Notes under the pieces: generated by a model
Database searches by the model: none
The model's input: the letters and a program-made list of their open reading frames with translations, nothing else
What the model was told of the DNA's origin: nothing
Shown: positions 21,401 to 62,500 of the stretch, in pieces
How positions within the stretch are numbered: the first letter of the stretch is position 1
Layout: the number at the start of each line of letters is the position of its first letter
Position numbers and translations under genes: made by a program
Assembly: GCA_040954595.2 (NCBI GenBank)
Contig: CM082594.2
Span: 7,254,001 to 7,318,000, forward strand
Source: Balanoglossus misakiensis
Taxonomy: Eukaryota > Hemichordata
DNA length: 64,000 nt
Direction of reading: 5' to 3'

Positions 21401-24400
21401 CTGAGTATAGGTGGCGCCATCACTTGGCTGGGTAACTATGGCTGCAATCAGCTGGCCATCCAACGTTATCTCAGCTGTCCAACTGAGAGAGATGCCAAAT
21501 TGTGAGTATACAGTATGATAGTGAAATTCTTTTGACACAAATGATTTTGCAAATATACATCACGTGAGTGACTGACCATGTTTAACTTTGTGTTCTTTGC
21601 GACCTTGGCCAGGTTTTGATTGTTTAGGTATAACTGGTGATATTGATGAAGGCCGTCTGCATTCATATGACTTCCAAATCAGAAGATTTTACACGCTGCA
21701 TTACACAGCAGAATGCAAAATGCTGGTATCGAGACTAAAAACAAAATTACCACAATGATTTTTTTAACGAAGTATGCATGAAAGGTATTAATATCTCAAT
21801 ATGTGCTTGCTGTATTACGATAATAGCTACAAACGGCTATCATTTCAGTAAGTTGGAACTACTGGTAAACCAGTCAGAATGCAAAATGCTGGTATCGAGA
21901 CTAAGAACAAAATTACCACAATGATTTTTTTTAACGAAGTACGCATGAAAGGTATTAATATCTCAATATGTGCTTGCTGTATTACGATAATAGCCACAAA
22001 CGGCTATCATTTCAGTAAGTTGGAACTACTGGTAAACCAGTCAGAAATCAAAAAGAAAAAACTGATGCAATACGTTGAATGAAATGATATAAATTCTCAG
22101 TTTCTGTTTCTTGCATTTCTCACCCTCTGTACATACAGGGCCTTGTACTTGAACCTGCCTGGCCTGCTAAGCATTGTCAGTCTAATTATTCTGTGTGGGA
22201 TGGTCATCTTTGCTGCCTATGCAGACTGTGATCCCGTCAGATTGGGAATAGTTGGCAGAGCTGACCAGGTGAGGCAAATGGACATAATTCTGATATATAA
22301 TGCTTACTTTTTTAAAATCATTACAGATTATACATAACATTGTTGGACCAGGTAATATATGAATGATGTATTTTGTCTACAGCTGTTGGCTTATTATGTC
22401 ATTGAAGAGTTTGCTTTCATGCCTGGAGTGGCTGGATTGTTCGTAGCTGCTATTTTCAGTGGATCTCTCAGGTAAACTGAATTTCTTCAATTTTATGATT
22501 TTTGTGTTGTCTGCAATTGCTTGAACCACAGGCAAAAGTTCACCTGCAGGCTTTGCATGGGTATTCATTGCAATTCAATTCAACTTCTTTTGTTTTGATT
22601 GTTGATGGTATCTATTCATTCATCTGCAGTTTTAAACCAATGTTTTTGTAATGAAACAGTTACATACTGGTAGTGATACTTTTTTAAGCGGGCTTACATG
22701 TATTTGTGTCTTATCAGTACTTTGTCATCAGGATTGAACTGTTTGGCTGCTGTCACCTTGGCGGACATTGTACGCCCAGTTGTCAAGAATTTGACTGATC
22801 GTCGGGCGGCTGTTGTTGTGAAAATCATTGGTGAGTATAAATATTTGAGAGCTCAGATAAATTTCAAATATCAAGGAAAGGATTTTAAGGCATTTTAGTA
22901 AAGAAAGAAGTGAACAAATACTCAGTAATTTTATCTTTTTGGTTTTACCCCATTTCTAGCATGTTTGTATGGCATCGTCACAATCGGCATGGCGTTCGCT
23001 GCCTCTGGTATGGGACCAATATTACCCCTGGCCATAGGTTTATTGGGTATGATAGGGGGTCCTTTGCTGGGCCTGTTTACTCTGGGAATTTTCATACCAT
23101 GGACCAATAACAAGGTGAGTTTCGTAAATTTTGGTTTTTCTCAAAAATAGTACTCGCAGATTCTTTGGTTAGTGTACCAGCAATCAACTACAGTATAACA
23201 TTATGTATATCATTACGTGGGCAATGAACAGAATGATGATGTCGGCTTTTGAACGCAATTTTTTTTTTCCATTCACAGGGTGCGATCTGTGGTGTGATCT
23301 TTGGTTTTGCTTTTGCGTTGTGGATTGGCGTTGGCAAGTACTACTACCCGCCAGCGATAATCCCCCTGCCGACGAGCACTGAGGGTTGCCTCCTAGAAAC
23401 CGATGTCGCCAACGCCACACTCTCTTACTCAGGAATGTCCACGACTGAAATCAGTAATTTTACAACGGCTTCTGCAAGCGCCGTGGCAACAGCAACAAGG
23501 TACAAAATGGAGTCTTTCAATCTTCAACCCTTTCACCCCCTGGTTCCCTTTGTAGTGGTCCAACTTTACCACAGGAAACAATAGATTTGGGTCAAACCAT
23601 GGTCGTGAAAGGGGATAACCGACGATCCTTTCCTTCTCAAAGGGGCGGAGGTGCCATCTTGAATCTTGGTTGTTGTTTCAAAAATTCTTTGTACTGTTGC
23701 AACAACCAAGATTCAAGATGGCACCTCCGACCCTTTGAGTAGGAAAAGATTGTCTGTTGTTTCAAAAATTCTTTGTACTGTTGCAACAACTTTATCAATT
23801 TTCTGGTTTTAATTTTTCAGGCCTGCTTATGCCAATTTTCACAGTATTTCATACCTATGGTACAGTGCCACCACCGCTTCCGTTACCATAGTGATTGGTG
23901 TTATAGTGAGCGCCATCACAGGTAAGCTATCGAGCGTGTCTTGACATTGCAACGGAATGGAAGTCCTTGCAGTTCACGGCAGCAAACCATGGTATTGTAA
24001 GGGGTAAAAGCATTCCCCAATTTTTTTTTGTCCTGGCTGTGAAGTTCATTTTGTGAACAGGTGTATTTTGATTTATGCCCCACAGGGTTTAACCGCCTCG
24101 AAGACATGGACCCTCAGCTTCTTTGTCCGGTTTATCAGCAAGGATTTTTCCAAAAGTTCTGCGGAAATCTTGGCAGTAACCATAAGGTAATTCTTTGCAA
24201 AGGGAATGTTGCAATTTGAGTTTTATTATTGGGGTGAACCGGTGTTAGTAATGTATAATTCCATGTTGAAATTTGATGCATTCTCTTGGTATGACTTGTT
24301 TCAAAACTAAAATTTTTGGTTAGAGTTTAGTAGTAACGGCAAATTTTTAATGAAAATATTTTTTTTGTGCAGTCGAGATTTAGTTGTTGATTTTATCTCT

Positions 24401-24535
24401 CTTTCATTGCAGGAAGACGAGGACTTTGATGAGTATTGTCGGAAAAATCTGAATGGCGATGTGGCCGCCCAGGAACAATTTCTGCCGCAGAACGGCGTTG
24501 CAAAGAAAAAAACATATGGTGAAACTAGGGTCTGA
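18458..24535 (+). CDS. Sodium-coupled monocarboxylate/multivitamin transporter-like protein (SLC5 family)
   Basis: This is a plasma-membrane sodium symporter of the SLC5 (SSF) fold, closest by eye to SLC5A8/SLC5A12 and related SLC5A6/A5. Substrates may be short monocarboxylates, iodide or vitamins; the sequence does not decide. Fourteen exons: 18458-18793, 19624-19689, 20414-20465, 20830-20897, 21042-21196, 21361-21501, 22139-22268, 22383-22471, 22718-22830, 22960-23114, 23279-23499, 23821-23921, 24086-24186, 24413-24535. Phases agree and give 616 residues (human SLC5A8 610). Visible signatures are DYVIFSLVLVFSAAIG in TM1, FLLADRKM, SLLASFMSAIALLGTSAEIY, LGGMKAVIWTDVFQ, HTFWSLSIGGAITW, LSSGLNCLAAVTLAD, PLLGLFTLGIFIPW and an extracellular loop with NAT and NFT sequons. 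The C-terminus ends TRV, a class I PDZ ligand. The introns are rich in repeats (see separate entries). Confidence 0.92.
18922..19153. mobile_element. 232-bp MITE with telomere-like inverted arms and an 8-bp target duplication
   Basis: The element begins GGATCTGGTTCCCTTAGTGG and ends with its near-perfect inverse; terminal inverted repeats match over about 35 bp with two differences, and weaker pairing runs further in. It is flanked on both sides by the direct repeat GGATGACA (18914-18921 and 19154-19161). An 8-bp duplication is typical of hAT-like elements and also occurs in some other DNA transposons. The left arm holds TTAGGG-type repeats (18975-19010), the right arm their complement CCCTAA (19033-19062), followed by the perfect palindrome ACGGTTACTAGTAACCGT (19063-19080). 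There is no coding capacity, so it is non-autonomous. It lies in SLC5 intron 1. Confidence 0.88.
19699..19870. repeat. Perfect 2 x 86-bp tandem duplication in SLC5 intron 2
   Basis: The units 19699-19784 and 19785-19870 read identically by eye, starting ACATTGGTTTTGGAATTGTC. Identity points to a very recent duplication or an assembly artefact. The first unit begins nine bases after the exon 2 donor, so the splice site itself is not duplicated. Confidence 0.9.
21709..22041. repeat. Tandem duplication, 2 x about 166 bp, in SLC5 intron 6
   Basis: The units are 21709-21874 and 21875-22041, starting CAGAATGCAAAATGCTGG. They differ at only a few positions (for example one T in a T-run and single A/G, T/C changes), so the duplication is recent but not identical. 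Confidence 0.9.
23621..23754. repeat. Foldback: 55-bp inverted repeat with a 24-bp loop in SLC5 intron 11
   Basis: The arm 23621-23675 (GACGATCCTTTCC...) is the near-perfect complement of 23700-23754. The stretch 23671-23706 (TGTTGTTTCAAAAATTC...) recurs directly at 23755-23790, so the structure combines an inverted arm and a direct repeat. No clear target duplication is seen. Confidence 0.85.
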
Positions 24536-25975
24536 CGTCAGTGGACAAAGGGTTGTACATGTATAACTATTCTGTGAGGACCTTGAGTGAAAAAAAAGAC
24601 TTCCCCCGTCAAGTCGGTGCTACATTTTGGGGGTTTCACTGAAAGAGTTGACGGACCATGCCCCAAAGCGAGCACTGTTATCTTCGAACAGAAATCCTCT
24701 CGTCTAGAAATGTGTGCAGCTTGACTCACAAAATCGAAAATAGACGAACCCACTTTTGGTGGTGTGGCCTTTCAGAGTGTAGAATTCTCCAAATAAAGTC
24801 TTGAAGAAAAAAATCAATGCAATAATCAAAGCACATATTATGATAAAGTAAATTGAATTATTTTATTGACATATATTTGTGCATTTTAAGACTACAAAGA
24901 GTACTATCATGATGAATTTGTGATTAAGAAAATTAAGATTTTAATGGAATACAAATTACGCCAATTAATTTAACATCGCATAGATCTTAAGTTCCACAAT
25001 TTTCTGTTCAGCTGCTCAAATAGATAGGTTTTGAATGGTCTGGTCTCACTCTTACAAACATCACAGTCTATGTAGTGTCATTGAGTTGCCTATCTCCTAA
25101 TATTTATTTTGGAAATCAGAAAAAAATGTTTATTTTGCAACAGTTACAGGGTCTGATTATTTGCTACTAACAACTCTACTTGGGTTGTTTTAGTTGAGAT
25201 GTGTTGGTTGTTTTTATCCATATGAATGGATTCTGTTTATTTTTTTATTTGTAAATTTTCTTGGAATGTACATTTTGCTCCTATGTTTAATAGGAGTTTT
25301 AGTGTGGGATTTTTGTAGGTTGTAAACTACATGGATTTCCCACAGCTGTGTAGAATTTATGTTCTGTACCCTGTTCTGTTGAATACAGTAGTATTACAGA
25401 TGATGGAAAGTTTTGTTTTTCGTGGAAGACAGCAAAAATAAACAATGCAGTCAGAACATACAGTTTGTGGACGTTGCTTCATCTGTCCGTTAATTACCCT
25501 TTTCACCACCATTGCTTGGACCAAATCCATTCTTTTCGATGGGAAAATTGGATTTCTACAGAGTGAAATAGGGGGTGAAAAGGGTTAAAGGCAGTGAAAA
25601 GAGTTAGTATTCGTTTGGATGGTAAAATGGCCAGTTTTAAGCTGATCAACATTTGCTCATAAATGTCAATATACCAGTCAATATATCATTTTTATTGGAA
25701 ACTGAATTCAAGTCCAAACTTGATTTCAGTACTGACACCATTATTCATAATGATTCATATACAGCATAACTTGGCAACGGGTGAACGAAACAAGACACTG
25801 TACTGAAGGTGTGTTATATTAAACAATTTTAAAAAGCGCATGGTCAAAAGTTTTACACCGTGAAAAAGAGTGACGGGAACATGCTGCGCACGCACATGAA
25901 ACGGCACGATTAGTACACCACCTACGACTGGTGTGAGAGAGTTAAAGTTATAACCTTTGACCTCGTCATCCCAAC
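24536..25975 (+). other. SLC5 3' untranslated region and intergenic stretch
   Basis: The stretch is AT-rich with no supported coding sequence. AATAAA at 24792-24797 and at about 25437-25442 are candidate polyadenylation signals for the SLC5 mRNA. Confidence 0.55.
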
Positions 25976-25985
25976 TCCCGCCAAA
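25976..25985 (-). promoter_or_regulatory. E2F-type site upstream of dUTPase
   Basis: TCCCGCCAAA, read on the minus strand as TTTGGCGGGA, is a near-ideal E2F site. It lies about 40 bp upstream of the dUTPase start codon. Dihydrofolate- and dUTP-pathway genes are known E2F targets. Use here is inferred. Confidence 0.65.
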
Positions 25986-26023
25986 TTTGACAGTGCATAA
26001 ACAAGGGTGTACACCGGCTTCCG

Positions 26024-27424
26024 ATGCCAGCTGAAGAGTATCCAGAACCAAAGCGTCAAAAAGTGGAAATGTCACGAACAAATCCCATCCTGAAGTTTGC
26101 CAAGCTAACAGAAAATGCCTTTGCCCCGACGAGAGGATCGAAGCAGGCAGCTGGGTTTGATTTACGAAGGTGAGTGTGTTCTGTGGTCATGCTCATCTCT
26201 ATTTTGCCTTGTTTGGGACAGCAAGAAAATTCTGTAATTTGCATGTACCATTGCTTTACCCCCCCCCCCCCCCCCCGCACGATGTCATTTGTCGTGCTTT
26301 CTTCAAGTCTTTCGCTGTGGTGCTGTGTACAACAACTCGAGGCCTCTCCATCCCGGCTTATCAGTTTTCATTGGCACAACTAAAGCTTGGCCCCTCTTAC
26401 CGATATTCTCATTTCTTTCAGCGCATATGACTATGTAGTGCCATCCAAAGGCAAAGTCCTAGCCAAGACAGATATCCAAATAGCGTTACCAGAAGGTTGC
26501 TACGGAAGGGTTGCTCCGAGGTCCGGATTGGCTCACAAACATTTCATTGATGTTGGAGGTCAGAGCCTTTACTTTGATTTGATTCGATCAGCACATGTCA
26601 ATTTCAGAGCAGGAAATGCGACTTTTGTCACTATAAAGTAAACAAATGGGGCCTAATAATAGGTCATGAACAGAACTAGTGTTGTACATTGAAATGCAGA
26701 AAAGCGTAGACCAAAGAATTTGTTAAACTAAACAGCATTTCTTTATTTGTCAACACAGCTGGTGTGATAGACCAAGATTACAGAGGAAATGTTGGTGTTA
26801 TTATGTTCAATTTTGGTGATAAAGAATTTGAAGGTGAGATTATTTTGTAGATACCAAAAAAAATAAAAAAAATGAAAATTTGGCCTTTTGGAAGAGCTGA
26901 TACATATACAATTTGAAAGATTTTGGTCAACTTTGGTGCTAGTAGCAGTGTGGTTCATCTATCCAGAAATCTTGCACATCTCAGAAAGCACCGTTTTTTT
27001 CAATGTTTTTTTTTCAGTGAAGAAAGGTGACAGAATAGCACAGCTTATTTGTGAAAAGATTTACATCCCAGAGTTGGAAGAACTTGAGGTTAGTTTTCTT
27101 TTCTGACTGCAGTTGCGTTGTCTCAACAGACTGGTATACTATAGTGAATTTGTACCAGTGTATGTTTATGAAAACAGAGTCTATCCATGGACTTGATCTC
27201 CACAATCTGCTTTTCAGCTGCAGTGACACAAATTAGAGTCTGAGATGGCAGAGAATGGTTACTTTTTAACAACGTGTCGCATGAATCCAACGGTGTGTTG
27301 AACACACTGTCAAAGATTGCCAAGATTTGATTTTTATCTATTGACAGTTTGCGATTTGTTTTTGCAGAAATTGGAAGACACTGAACGAGGAAGTGGTGGT
27401 TTTGGTTCCACAGGGAAAAATTAG
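26024..27424 (+). CDS. DUT: Deoxyuridine 5'-triphosphate nucleotidohydrolase (dUTPase)
   Basis: It hydrolyses dUTP to dUMP and pyrophosphate, keeping uracil out of DNA and feeding thymidylate synthesis; the enzyme is a homotrimer. Five exons: 26024-26169, 26422-26558, 26759-26833, 27018-27088, 27368-27424. Phases agree and give 161 residues (human nuclear form 164). All five family motifs are present: AAGFDL (motif 1), PRSGLA at 81-86 (motif 2), GVIDQDYRG at 96-104 with the catalytic aspartate (motif 3), KKGDRIAQL at 121-129 (motif 4) and [10 protein letters not shown] at 150-159 (motif 5, the flexible C-terminal lid). The start ATG gives [15 protein letters not shown], a basic N-terminus that could act in nuclear import. 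No mitochondrial leader exon is evident. The next gene, myosin V, starts about 1.05 kb downstream on the same strand. Confidence 0.96.
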
Positions 27425-28282
27425 ATTGGTCAACGGGTTAACAAAATTGAACGCTACTCTGAAATATCACACTCACTGCCATAGTTCCAAATGTAGCGCC
27501 CTCAACGGTGGATGCAAGTTTCTGCGGCTGCTGATACAGGAATTCATGACCAACATACCACGAATTATCAAGCAGCGCGACTGTACTTTATACCTGTTTA
27601 GCATGCATTATTGACACTCCAAGACCGACTGTTTGAGAATCTCATCCTGCCATCCTGTATTATGGGCCAGTTTGATGGACACTGTCTGCTATGCCTTTCT
27701 GCAGACCAACAAGCATATTTTCAAAAAGTTGCCTTTACATAGATTTTTGTACTTTATGTATTTGCTTATTTATGTTCACCTTAGATGTTTGCAACATAGC
27801 TGGGTCTATATTTACCAGGCTTGCATCAATGAACGCATTGTACTTGATTGATTGTCTACTTCATGTATCAGTTAATGAGAATATTAAAATATTACAAGGA
27901 TTTGTCATTTATAAGATAAAAGAAACATCTAACACCATTACCGCATTCAGTCTCAGACTGCTCTACAAACAGGTAAGTTATTCACAAACAACACTGTTGG
28001 TCTCTGTTTGTGACCAAAGGTACATCACTCACACATTGCAACAAGAAAAGATTGACCATAGTCATAATTTGTTCTCAATATACCAATAATTTAGCAGAAT
28101 ACTTGAACTAATAAAGTCCTGCAAACATATTTTCACACAATTTTTTTTAAATAAATTTATTTTCAAATTTGTTGATATAAGATGCAGTTCACACGCCACA
28201 AAGAAATGCAAGTCTTTCCTGAAATCCATACAATGACAAAAACTTGTTAGGGTCTCGCATACCTGTCATTTCATACCTGTTC
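27425..28282 (+). other. dUTPase 3' untranslated region and spacer to myosin V
   Basis: Several short frames occur, none recognisable. AATAAA at 28110-28115 is the likely dUTPase polyadenylation signal, giving a 3' UTR of roughly 700 bases. Confidence 0.6.
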
Positions 28283-28292
28283 TCTCGCGAGA
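28283..28292. promoter_or_regulatory. TCTCGCGAGA (CGCG) box in the myosin V promoter
   Basis: The perfect palindrome TCTCGCGAGA lies 185-194 bp upstream of the myosin V start codon. In vertebrates this box marks TATA-less, often bidirectional, housekeeping promoters. No TATA box is evident nearby. Function here is inferred. Confidence 0.5.
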
Positions 28293-28476
28293 AGTGTTCA
28301 GTGGGCGTTCATCGCCTTGATCATTCCGCGCAGCCGCACGAAATCGCAATGGCGGCCGGCTTGAAGTGAATCGACGTAGACTCCCCCAAATAAACCACTT
28401 GAATTACGGCGACACACTGGAATATATGGCTTTGACTTATAACAGCATAGGAGAGTAGATACCGCACTGTGAAGCC

Positions 28477-57107
<28,631 letters not shown>

Positions 57108-59532
57108 GAGAGCGCGGTCTGGAACCCTTTGACTGAACCATACATTTTGTGCAATATGTCCGATGCCCCCCTGCCCCCCACCCCCACCCCCGGGATTGAT
57201 GATAGTATTATATTTTCTGAAGTTGAATATTTCGTACGATGTGTGTCTTCCAATAGCCCCCTAACCCGTCCCCCCAAAAATGGGGGGAATGGTGGTAAAG
57301 TGAAATGTTTATATACCAGGCTCATACCATAGTCATGTACATGTTCTGTCACATGTTTTCTTAGTATCAGTGTACGAGCTGTAATCAGCAAGAATCTCAC
57401 AGATCACATACAGTATGCTCAAAATGTTTTTCAAACTTTTTGCCCAAATGGGTAATACCATAGTGTAAAGAAAACCTTAGAAATGTGTTATCTAGTGCAC
57501 TACACATCCGATGTAAATGACAGAGATTCTTGTGAACTGTGGTGTATGAAAATCAGAAATTACATAGGTAGTCTTGTGATACTGAGGTAGTCTCTTTGTT
57601 CTGATCAATGTGTTTGAAGTGTGTGATTTGAAATTGCTTGCCAGTGGACGATTTTATTCTCGTGAATTAGACCGAAATCACTGATGCAATCGTGATACCA
57701 AATGTCGTCAAAAAATCAGCAATAGAAAGGAAACATTTACTTCCAAAAATGCACAAAGAAATTTTGTCAGTTTTCAACCTGAAAATGATATCTGTGCTCT
57801 GATTATTACAATTGCTGGTAAATAGAATTTTATTTTAAAATTTCACATTTAATACAAGTGGTAAGTTTTGATGAGAACTTTTCAAGTAGTTAGCTTAAGA
57901 ATTTGGCCTGAACTGCCAATGGCTGGAGCTCGCATCTACAAGAAAGTACTAAAGCCCTTTGTGGTGCTTGCTGCTCAGTGGGATTTTAAAGAATCATGGG
58001 GCGATTGTTGTTGATCTGAATCACCAAAAACAAGAATAATGACAGAAATAAAATTTTCGAGAATGATTTATCTAGAATTGCAGAGATACAGGTGTGAGAG
58101 TTCAAGAACAAAAGAACAAAATGCATTTTCCAAATAATTTCAGGAATTTCAACCAACATAATTTTTTTATTTTGGAGACGAGTTTATGGTTGATAGGTAT
58201 ATACTGTACTTATTTATTTGGAAAGTTTACTGTGCAGAAGTTACACAACCTGATTTACCACAATCTCTGACAATTTACTTTTAGTTTGCTCATATCAGTG
58301 TCCACCTGAAGGAAGTATGAAAAATTTCTACGTTTGTGTGCATTTTGTTTCCGGTCAATTTGTGTTTACCTTTCAGGTAGTTTTGTATTTTGTATCATTT
58401 GCATCATGAAAAAAGCTGTATATAATTTTTTTCTCCTGCATTTTTTTTCAGTAAATTTTGGAAAGATGGGTTTGGGAAAGTTTCAGGAGCACAGTTGCTT
58501 TAATATTCTTTCATGTAGAATTTTTGAGATACACATAAAATGGAATTAATTATTAATGGTAGTGGTATACTCTGGCAGTGGTTTCAGATCTTTTCCTTTA
58601 TTTTTCCTTTGTGAAAAGGTAACCAACGGCAACACTTAATTTGTATATATATTTGACTATGTATTTAAATATTCATATGTAGATGACTTGAATATTTATG
58701 CCCCTGGCAGACTAGTATAATGATTATATCCCCCTGTTATGTTGATATGTATATTTTTGTCAGGGTTGCGGTAGCATAGATTTAAGGTTTTGTAGATTGG
58801 TGCATTTTTTCGAGAGAAAGCTTTGTTAGGAACAAAATATGTCTGTGGTGGGATTGTTTTCCCATGTTAAAAAAAAACATGCCCATTTTCAAACTTGGAA
58901 AGTCCTTTCATCAAGGGTAAGTTATTGTGTTGTAATTGTGATAGATGGTCAACTTCGCGTGTGTGTATTGACCACTCCAATCAGGCCAGTGAGTATTGCA
59001 GTGCTGTATTTCTTCTTAAGCTCTGTGCTGTGTCGCTTCACTGTACGTGCAGGTGTGTTACAAAACACGTCTTAGTATTAGCGAGTAGCCCAGTTCTGTG
59101 TTAGCCCACCCTTTGCGGTGAATACTTTGTTTTGCTGCCAGCTTTTGTGTGTTTACAAGGCCAACCTTTCTTTCGAGGTGCCTTCTGTACGAAGACCGGG
59201 TCACCAGCCAATTTGGAAGTTTTACAAGATAGTAATGCCATTTCAATCAAAATCAATGGATTTTCTTCCGAAGAGGTCAATAGAAAAATTGTATATTCAG
59301 TGAGAACCTTTGTTACAGTGGGGCATAATAGATAGATTAATCTTGAAGTCAAAATTTCAAGTTGAAGTAGTAATTGTACATGCAGATTTTCTGTTAGAAA
59401 TCACTAGGAGAGAAGATAATGGTGAATGAATTGTGACAAGTGATGTCAGAAATGAATAAATTATGTAATATATATTGAAAACTTTGTGTCCATAAGTTGT
59501 GTATCATGTACATATAAAGTGTGTCTGAGCAT
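57108..59532 (+). other. Myosin V 3' untranslated region and flank of the satellite
   Basis: There is no coding sequence that I recognise. A C-rich stretch lies at 57165-57195. AATAAA at 59455-59460 is a possible distal polyadenylation signal, which would give a 3' UTR of about 2.35 kb ending just before the satellite. Earlier signals are weaker. Confidence 0.5.
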
Positions 59533-62500
59533 GCGCTATAACCCATGGTTTTTTTCAAAAATCGACGAAATTTTGAGATTATGCAAAGTCGAAAAATTGT
59601 CATTTTTTGATGATTTTCGTGAGCTATAACCCATGTATTTTTTCAAAAATCGACGAAATTTTGAGATTTCGCAAAGTCGAAAAATTGTCATTTTTTGATG
59701 ATTTTCGTGAGCTATAACCCATGGTTTTTCGCCAAAAATGGCCAAATTTCGAAAATTCCCAAAGTCGAAAAATTGTCATTTTTGGACGATTTTCATGGGC
59801 TATAACCCATGGTTTTTTAAAAAAAAATGAAGAAATTTTGATATTTCGCAAAGTCGAAAAATTGTCATTTTTCGACGATTTTCATGAGCTATAACCCGTT
59901 TTTTTCAAAAAAATGAAGAAATTTTGATATTTCGCAAAGTCGAAAAATTGTCATTTTTGGACGATTTTCATGAGCTATAACCCATGGTTTTTGTCAAAAA
60001 TCGATGAAATTTTGAAATTCCGGGAAGTCGAAAAAGTGTCATTTTTGGACGATTTCCTGAGCTATAACCCATGGTTTTTGTCAAAAATCGATGAAATTTT
60101 GTAATTCCGGGAAGTCGAAAAAGTGTCACTTTTGGACGATTTCCTGAGCTATAACCCATGGTTTTTGTCAAAAATCGATGAAATTTTGAAATTCCGGGAG
60201 GTCGAAAAAGTGTCATTTTTGGACGATTTCCTGAGCTATAACCCATGGTTTTTGTCAAAAATCGATGAAATTTTGAAATTCCGGGAGGTCGAAAAATTGT
60301 CATTTTTGGACGATTTCCTGAGCTATAACCCATGGTTTTTGTCAAAAATCGATGAAATTTTGAAATTCCGGGAGGTCGAAAAATTGTCATTTTTGGACGA
60401 TTTCCTGAGCTATAACCCATGGTTTTTGTCAAAAATCGATGAAATTTTGAAATTCCGGGAGGTCGAAAAATTGTCATTTTTGGACGATTTCCTGAGCTAT
60501 AACCCATGGTTTTTGTCAAAAATCGATGAAATTTTGAAATTCCGGGAGGTCGAAAAATTGTCATTTTTGGACGATTTCCTGAGCTATAACCCATGGTTTT
60601 TGTCAAAAATCGATGAAATTTTGAAATTCCGGGAGGTCGAAAAATTGTCATTTTTGGACGATTTCCTGAGCTATAACCCATGGTTTTTGTCAAAAATCGA
60701 TGAAATTTTGAAATTCCGGGAGGTCGAAAAATTGTCATTTTTGGACGATTTCCTGAGCTATAACCCATGGTTTTTGTCAAAAATCGATGAAATTTTGAAA
60801 TTCCGGGAGGTCGAAAAATTGTCATTTTTGGACGATTTCCTGAGCTATAACCCATGGTTTTTGTCGAAAATCGATGAAATTTTGAAATTCCGGGAGGTCA
60901 AAAAATTGTCATTTTTGGACGATTTCCTGAGCTATAACCCATGGTTTTTGTCAAAAATCGATGAAATTTTGAAATTCCGGGAGGTCGAAAAATTGTCATT
61001 TTTGGACGATTTCCTGAGCTATAACCCATGGTTTTTGTCAAAAATCGATGAAATTTTGAAATTCCGGGAGGTCAAAAAATTGTCATTTTTGGACGATTTC
61101 CTGAGCTATAACCCATGGTTTTTGTCAAAAATCGATGAAATTTTGAAATTCCGGGAGGTCGAAAAATTGTCATTTTTGGACGATTTCCTGAGCTATAACC
61201 CATGGTTTTTGTCAAAAATCGATGAAATTTTGAAATTCCGGGAGGTCGAAAAATTGTCATTTTTGGACGATTTCCTGAGCTATAACCCATGGTTTTTGTC
61301 AAAAATCGATGAAATTTTGAAATTCCGGGAGGTCGAAAAATTGTCATTTTTGGACGATTTCCTGAGCTATAACCCATGGTTTTTGTCAAAAATCGATGAA
61401 ATTTTGAAATTCCGGGAGGTCGAAAAATTGTCATTTTTGGACGATTTCCTGAGCTATAACCCATGGTTTTTGTCAAAAATCGATGAAATTTTGAAATTCC
61501 GGGAGGTCGAAAAATTGTCATTTTTGGACGATTTCCTGAGCTATAACCCATGGTTTTTGTCAAAAATCGATGAAATTTTGAAATTCCGGGAGGTCAAAAA
61601 ATTGTCATTTTTGGACGATTTCCTGAGCTATAACCCATGGTTTTTGTCAAAAATCGATGAAATTTTGAAATTCCGGGAGGTCGAAAAATTGTCATTTTTG
61701 GACGATTTCCTGAGCTATAACCCATGGTTTTTGTCAAAAATCGATGAAATTTTGAAATTCCGGGAGGTCGAAAAATTGTCATTTTTGGACGATTTCCTGA
61801 GCTATAACCCATGGTTTTTGTCAAAAATCGATGAAATTTTGAAATTCCGGGAGGTCGAAAAATTTGTCATTTTTGGACGATTTCCTGAGCTATAACCCAT
61901 GGTTTTTGTCAAAAATCGATGAAATTTCGAATTCCGGGAAGTCGAAAAATTTGTCATTTTTGGACGATTTCCTGAGCTATAACCCATGGTTTTTGTCAAA
62001 AATCGATGAAATTTCGAAATTCCGGGAAGTCGAAAAATTGTCATTTTTGGACGATTTCCTGAGCTATAACCCGTGGTTTTTGTCAAAAATCGATGAAATT
62101 TCGAAATTCCGGGAAGTCGAGAAATTGTCATTTTTGGACGATTTCCTGAGCTATAACCCGTGGTTTTTGTCGAAAATCGATGAAATTTTGAAATTCCGGG
62201 AAGTCGAGAAATTGTCATTTTTGGACGATTTCCTGAGCTATAACCCATGGTTTTTGTCGAAAATCGATGAAATTTTGAAATTCCGGGAAGTCGAAAAATT
62301 GTCATTTTTGGACGATTTCCTGAGCTATAACCCATGGTTTTTGTCGAAAATCGATGAAATTTTGAAATTCCGGGAAGTCGAAAAATTGTCATTTTTGGAC
62401 GATTTCCTGAGCTATAACCCATGGTTTTTGTCGAAAATCGATGAAATTTTGAAATTCCGGGAAGTCGAAAAATTGTCATTTTTGGACGATTTCCTGAGCT

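Noticed and set aside
26253-26279. Long C and G homopolymer runs (26260s, 38678, 39047, 47575, 51978) as functional elements
   Set aside because: They look like simple intronic or intergenic homopolymers with no shared position relative to genes.
60123-61895. A 590-codon repeat protein on the plus strand (and 500 codons on the minus strand) in the satellite
   Set aside because: Frames are open only because the unit is 87 bp and stop-free in these frames. Similar frames exist on the opposite strand, and they break at single-base indels in the array. No promoter, unique start or non-repeat domain is seen.
61915-61945. CENP-B box in the satellite
   Set aside because: TTCG and CGGG both occur in some units, but they are separated by five or six bases rather than the seven required (TTCGNNNNANNCGGG), and the required A does not align.
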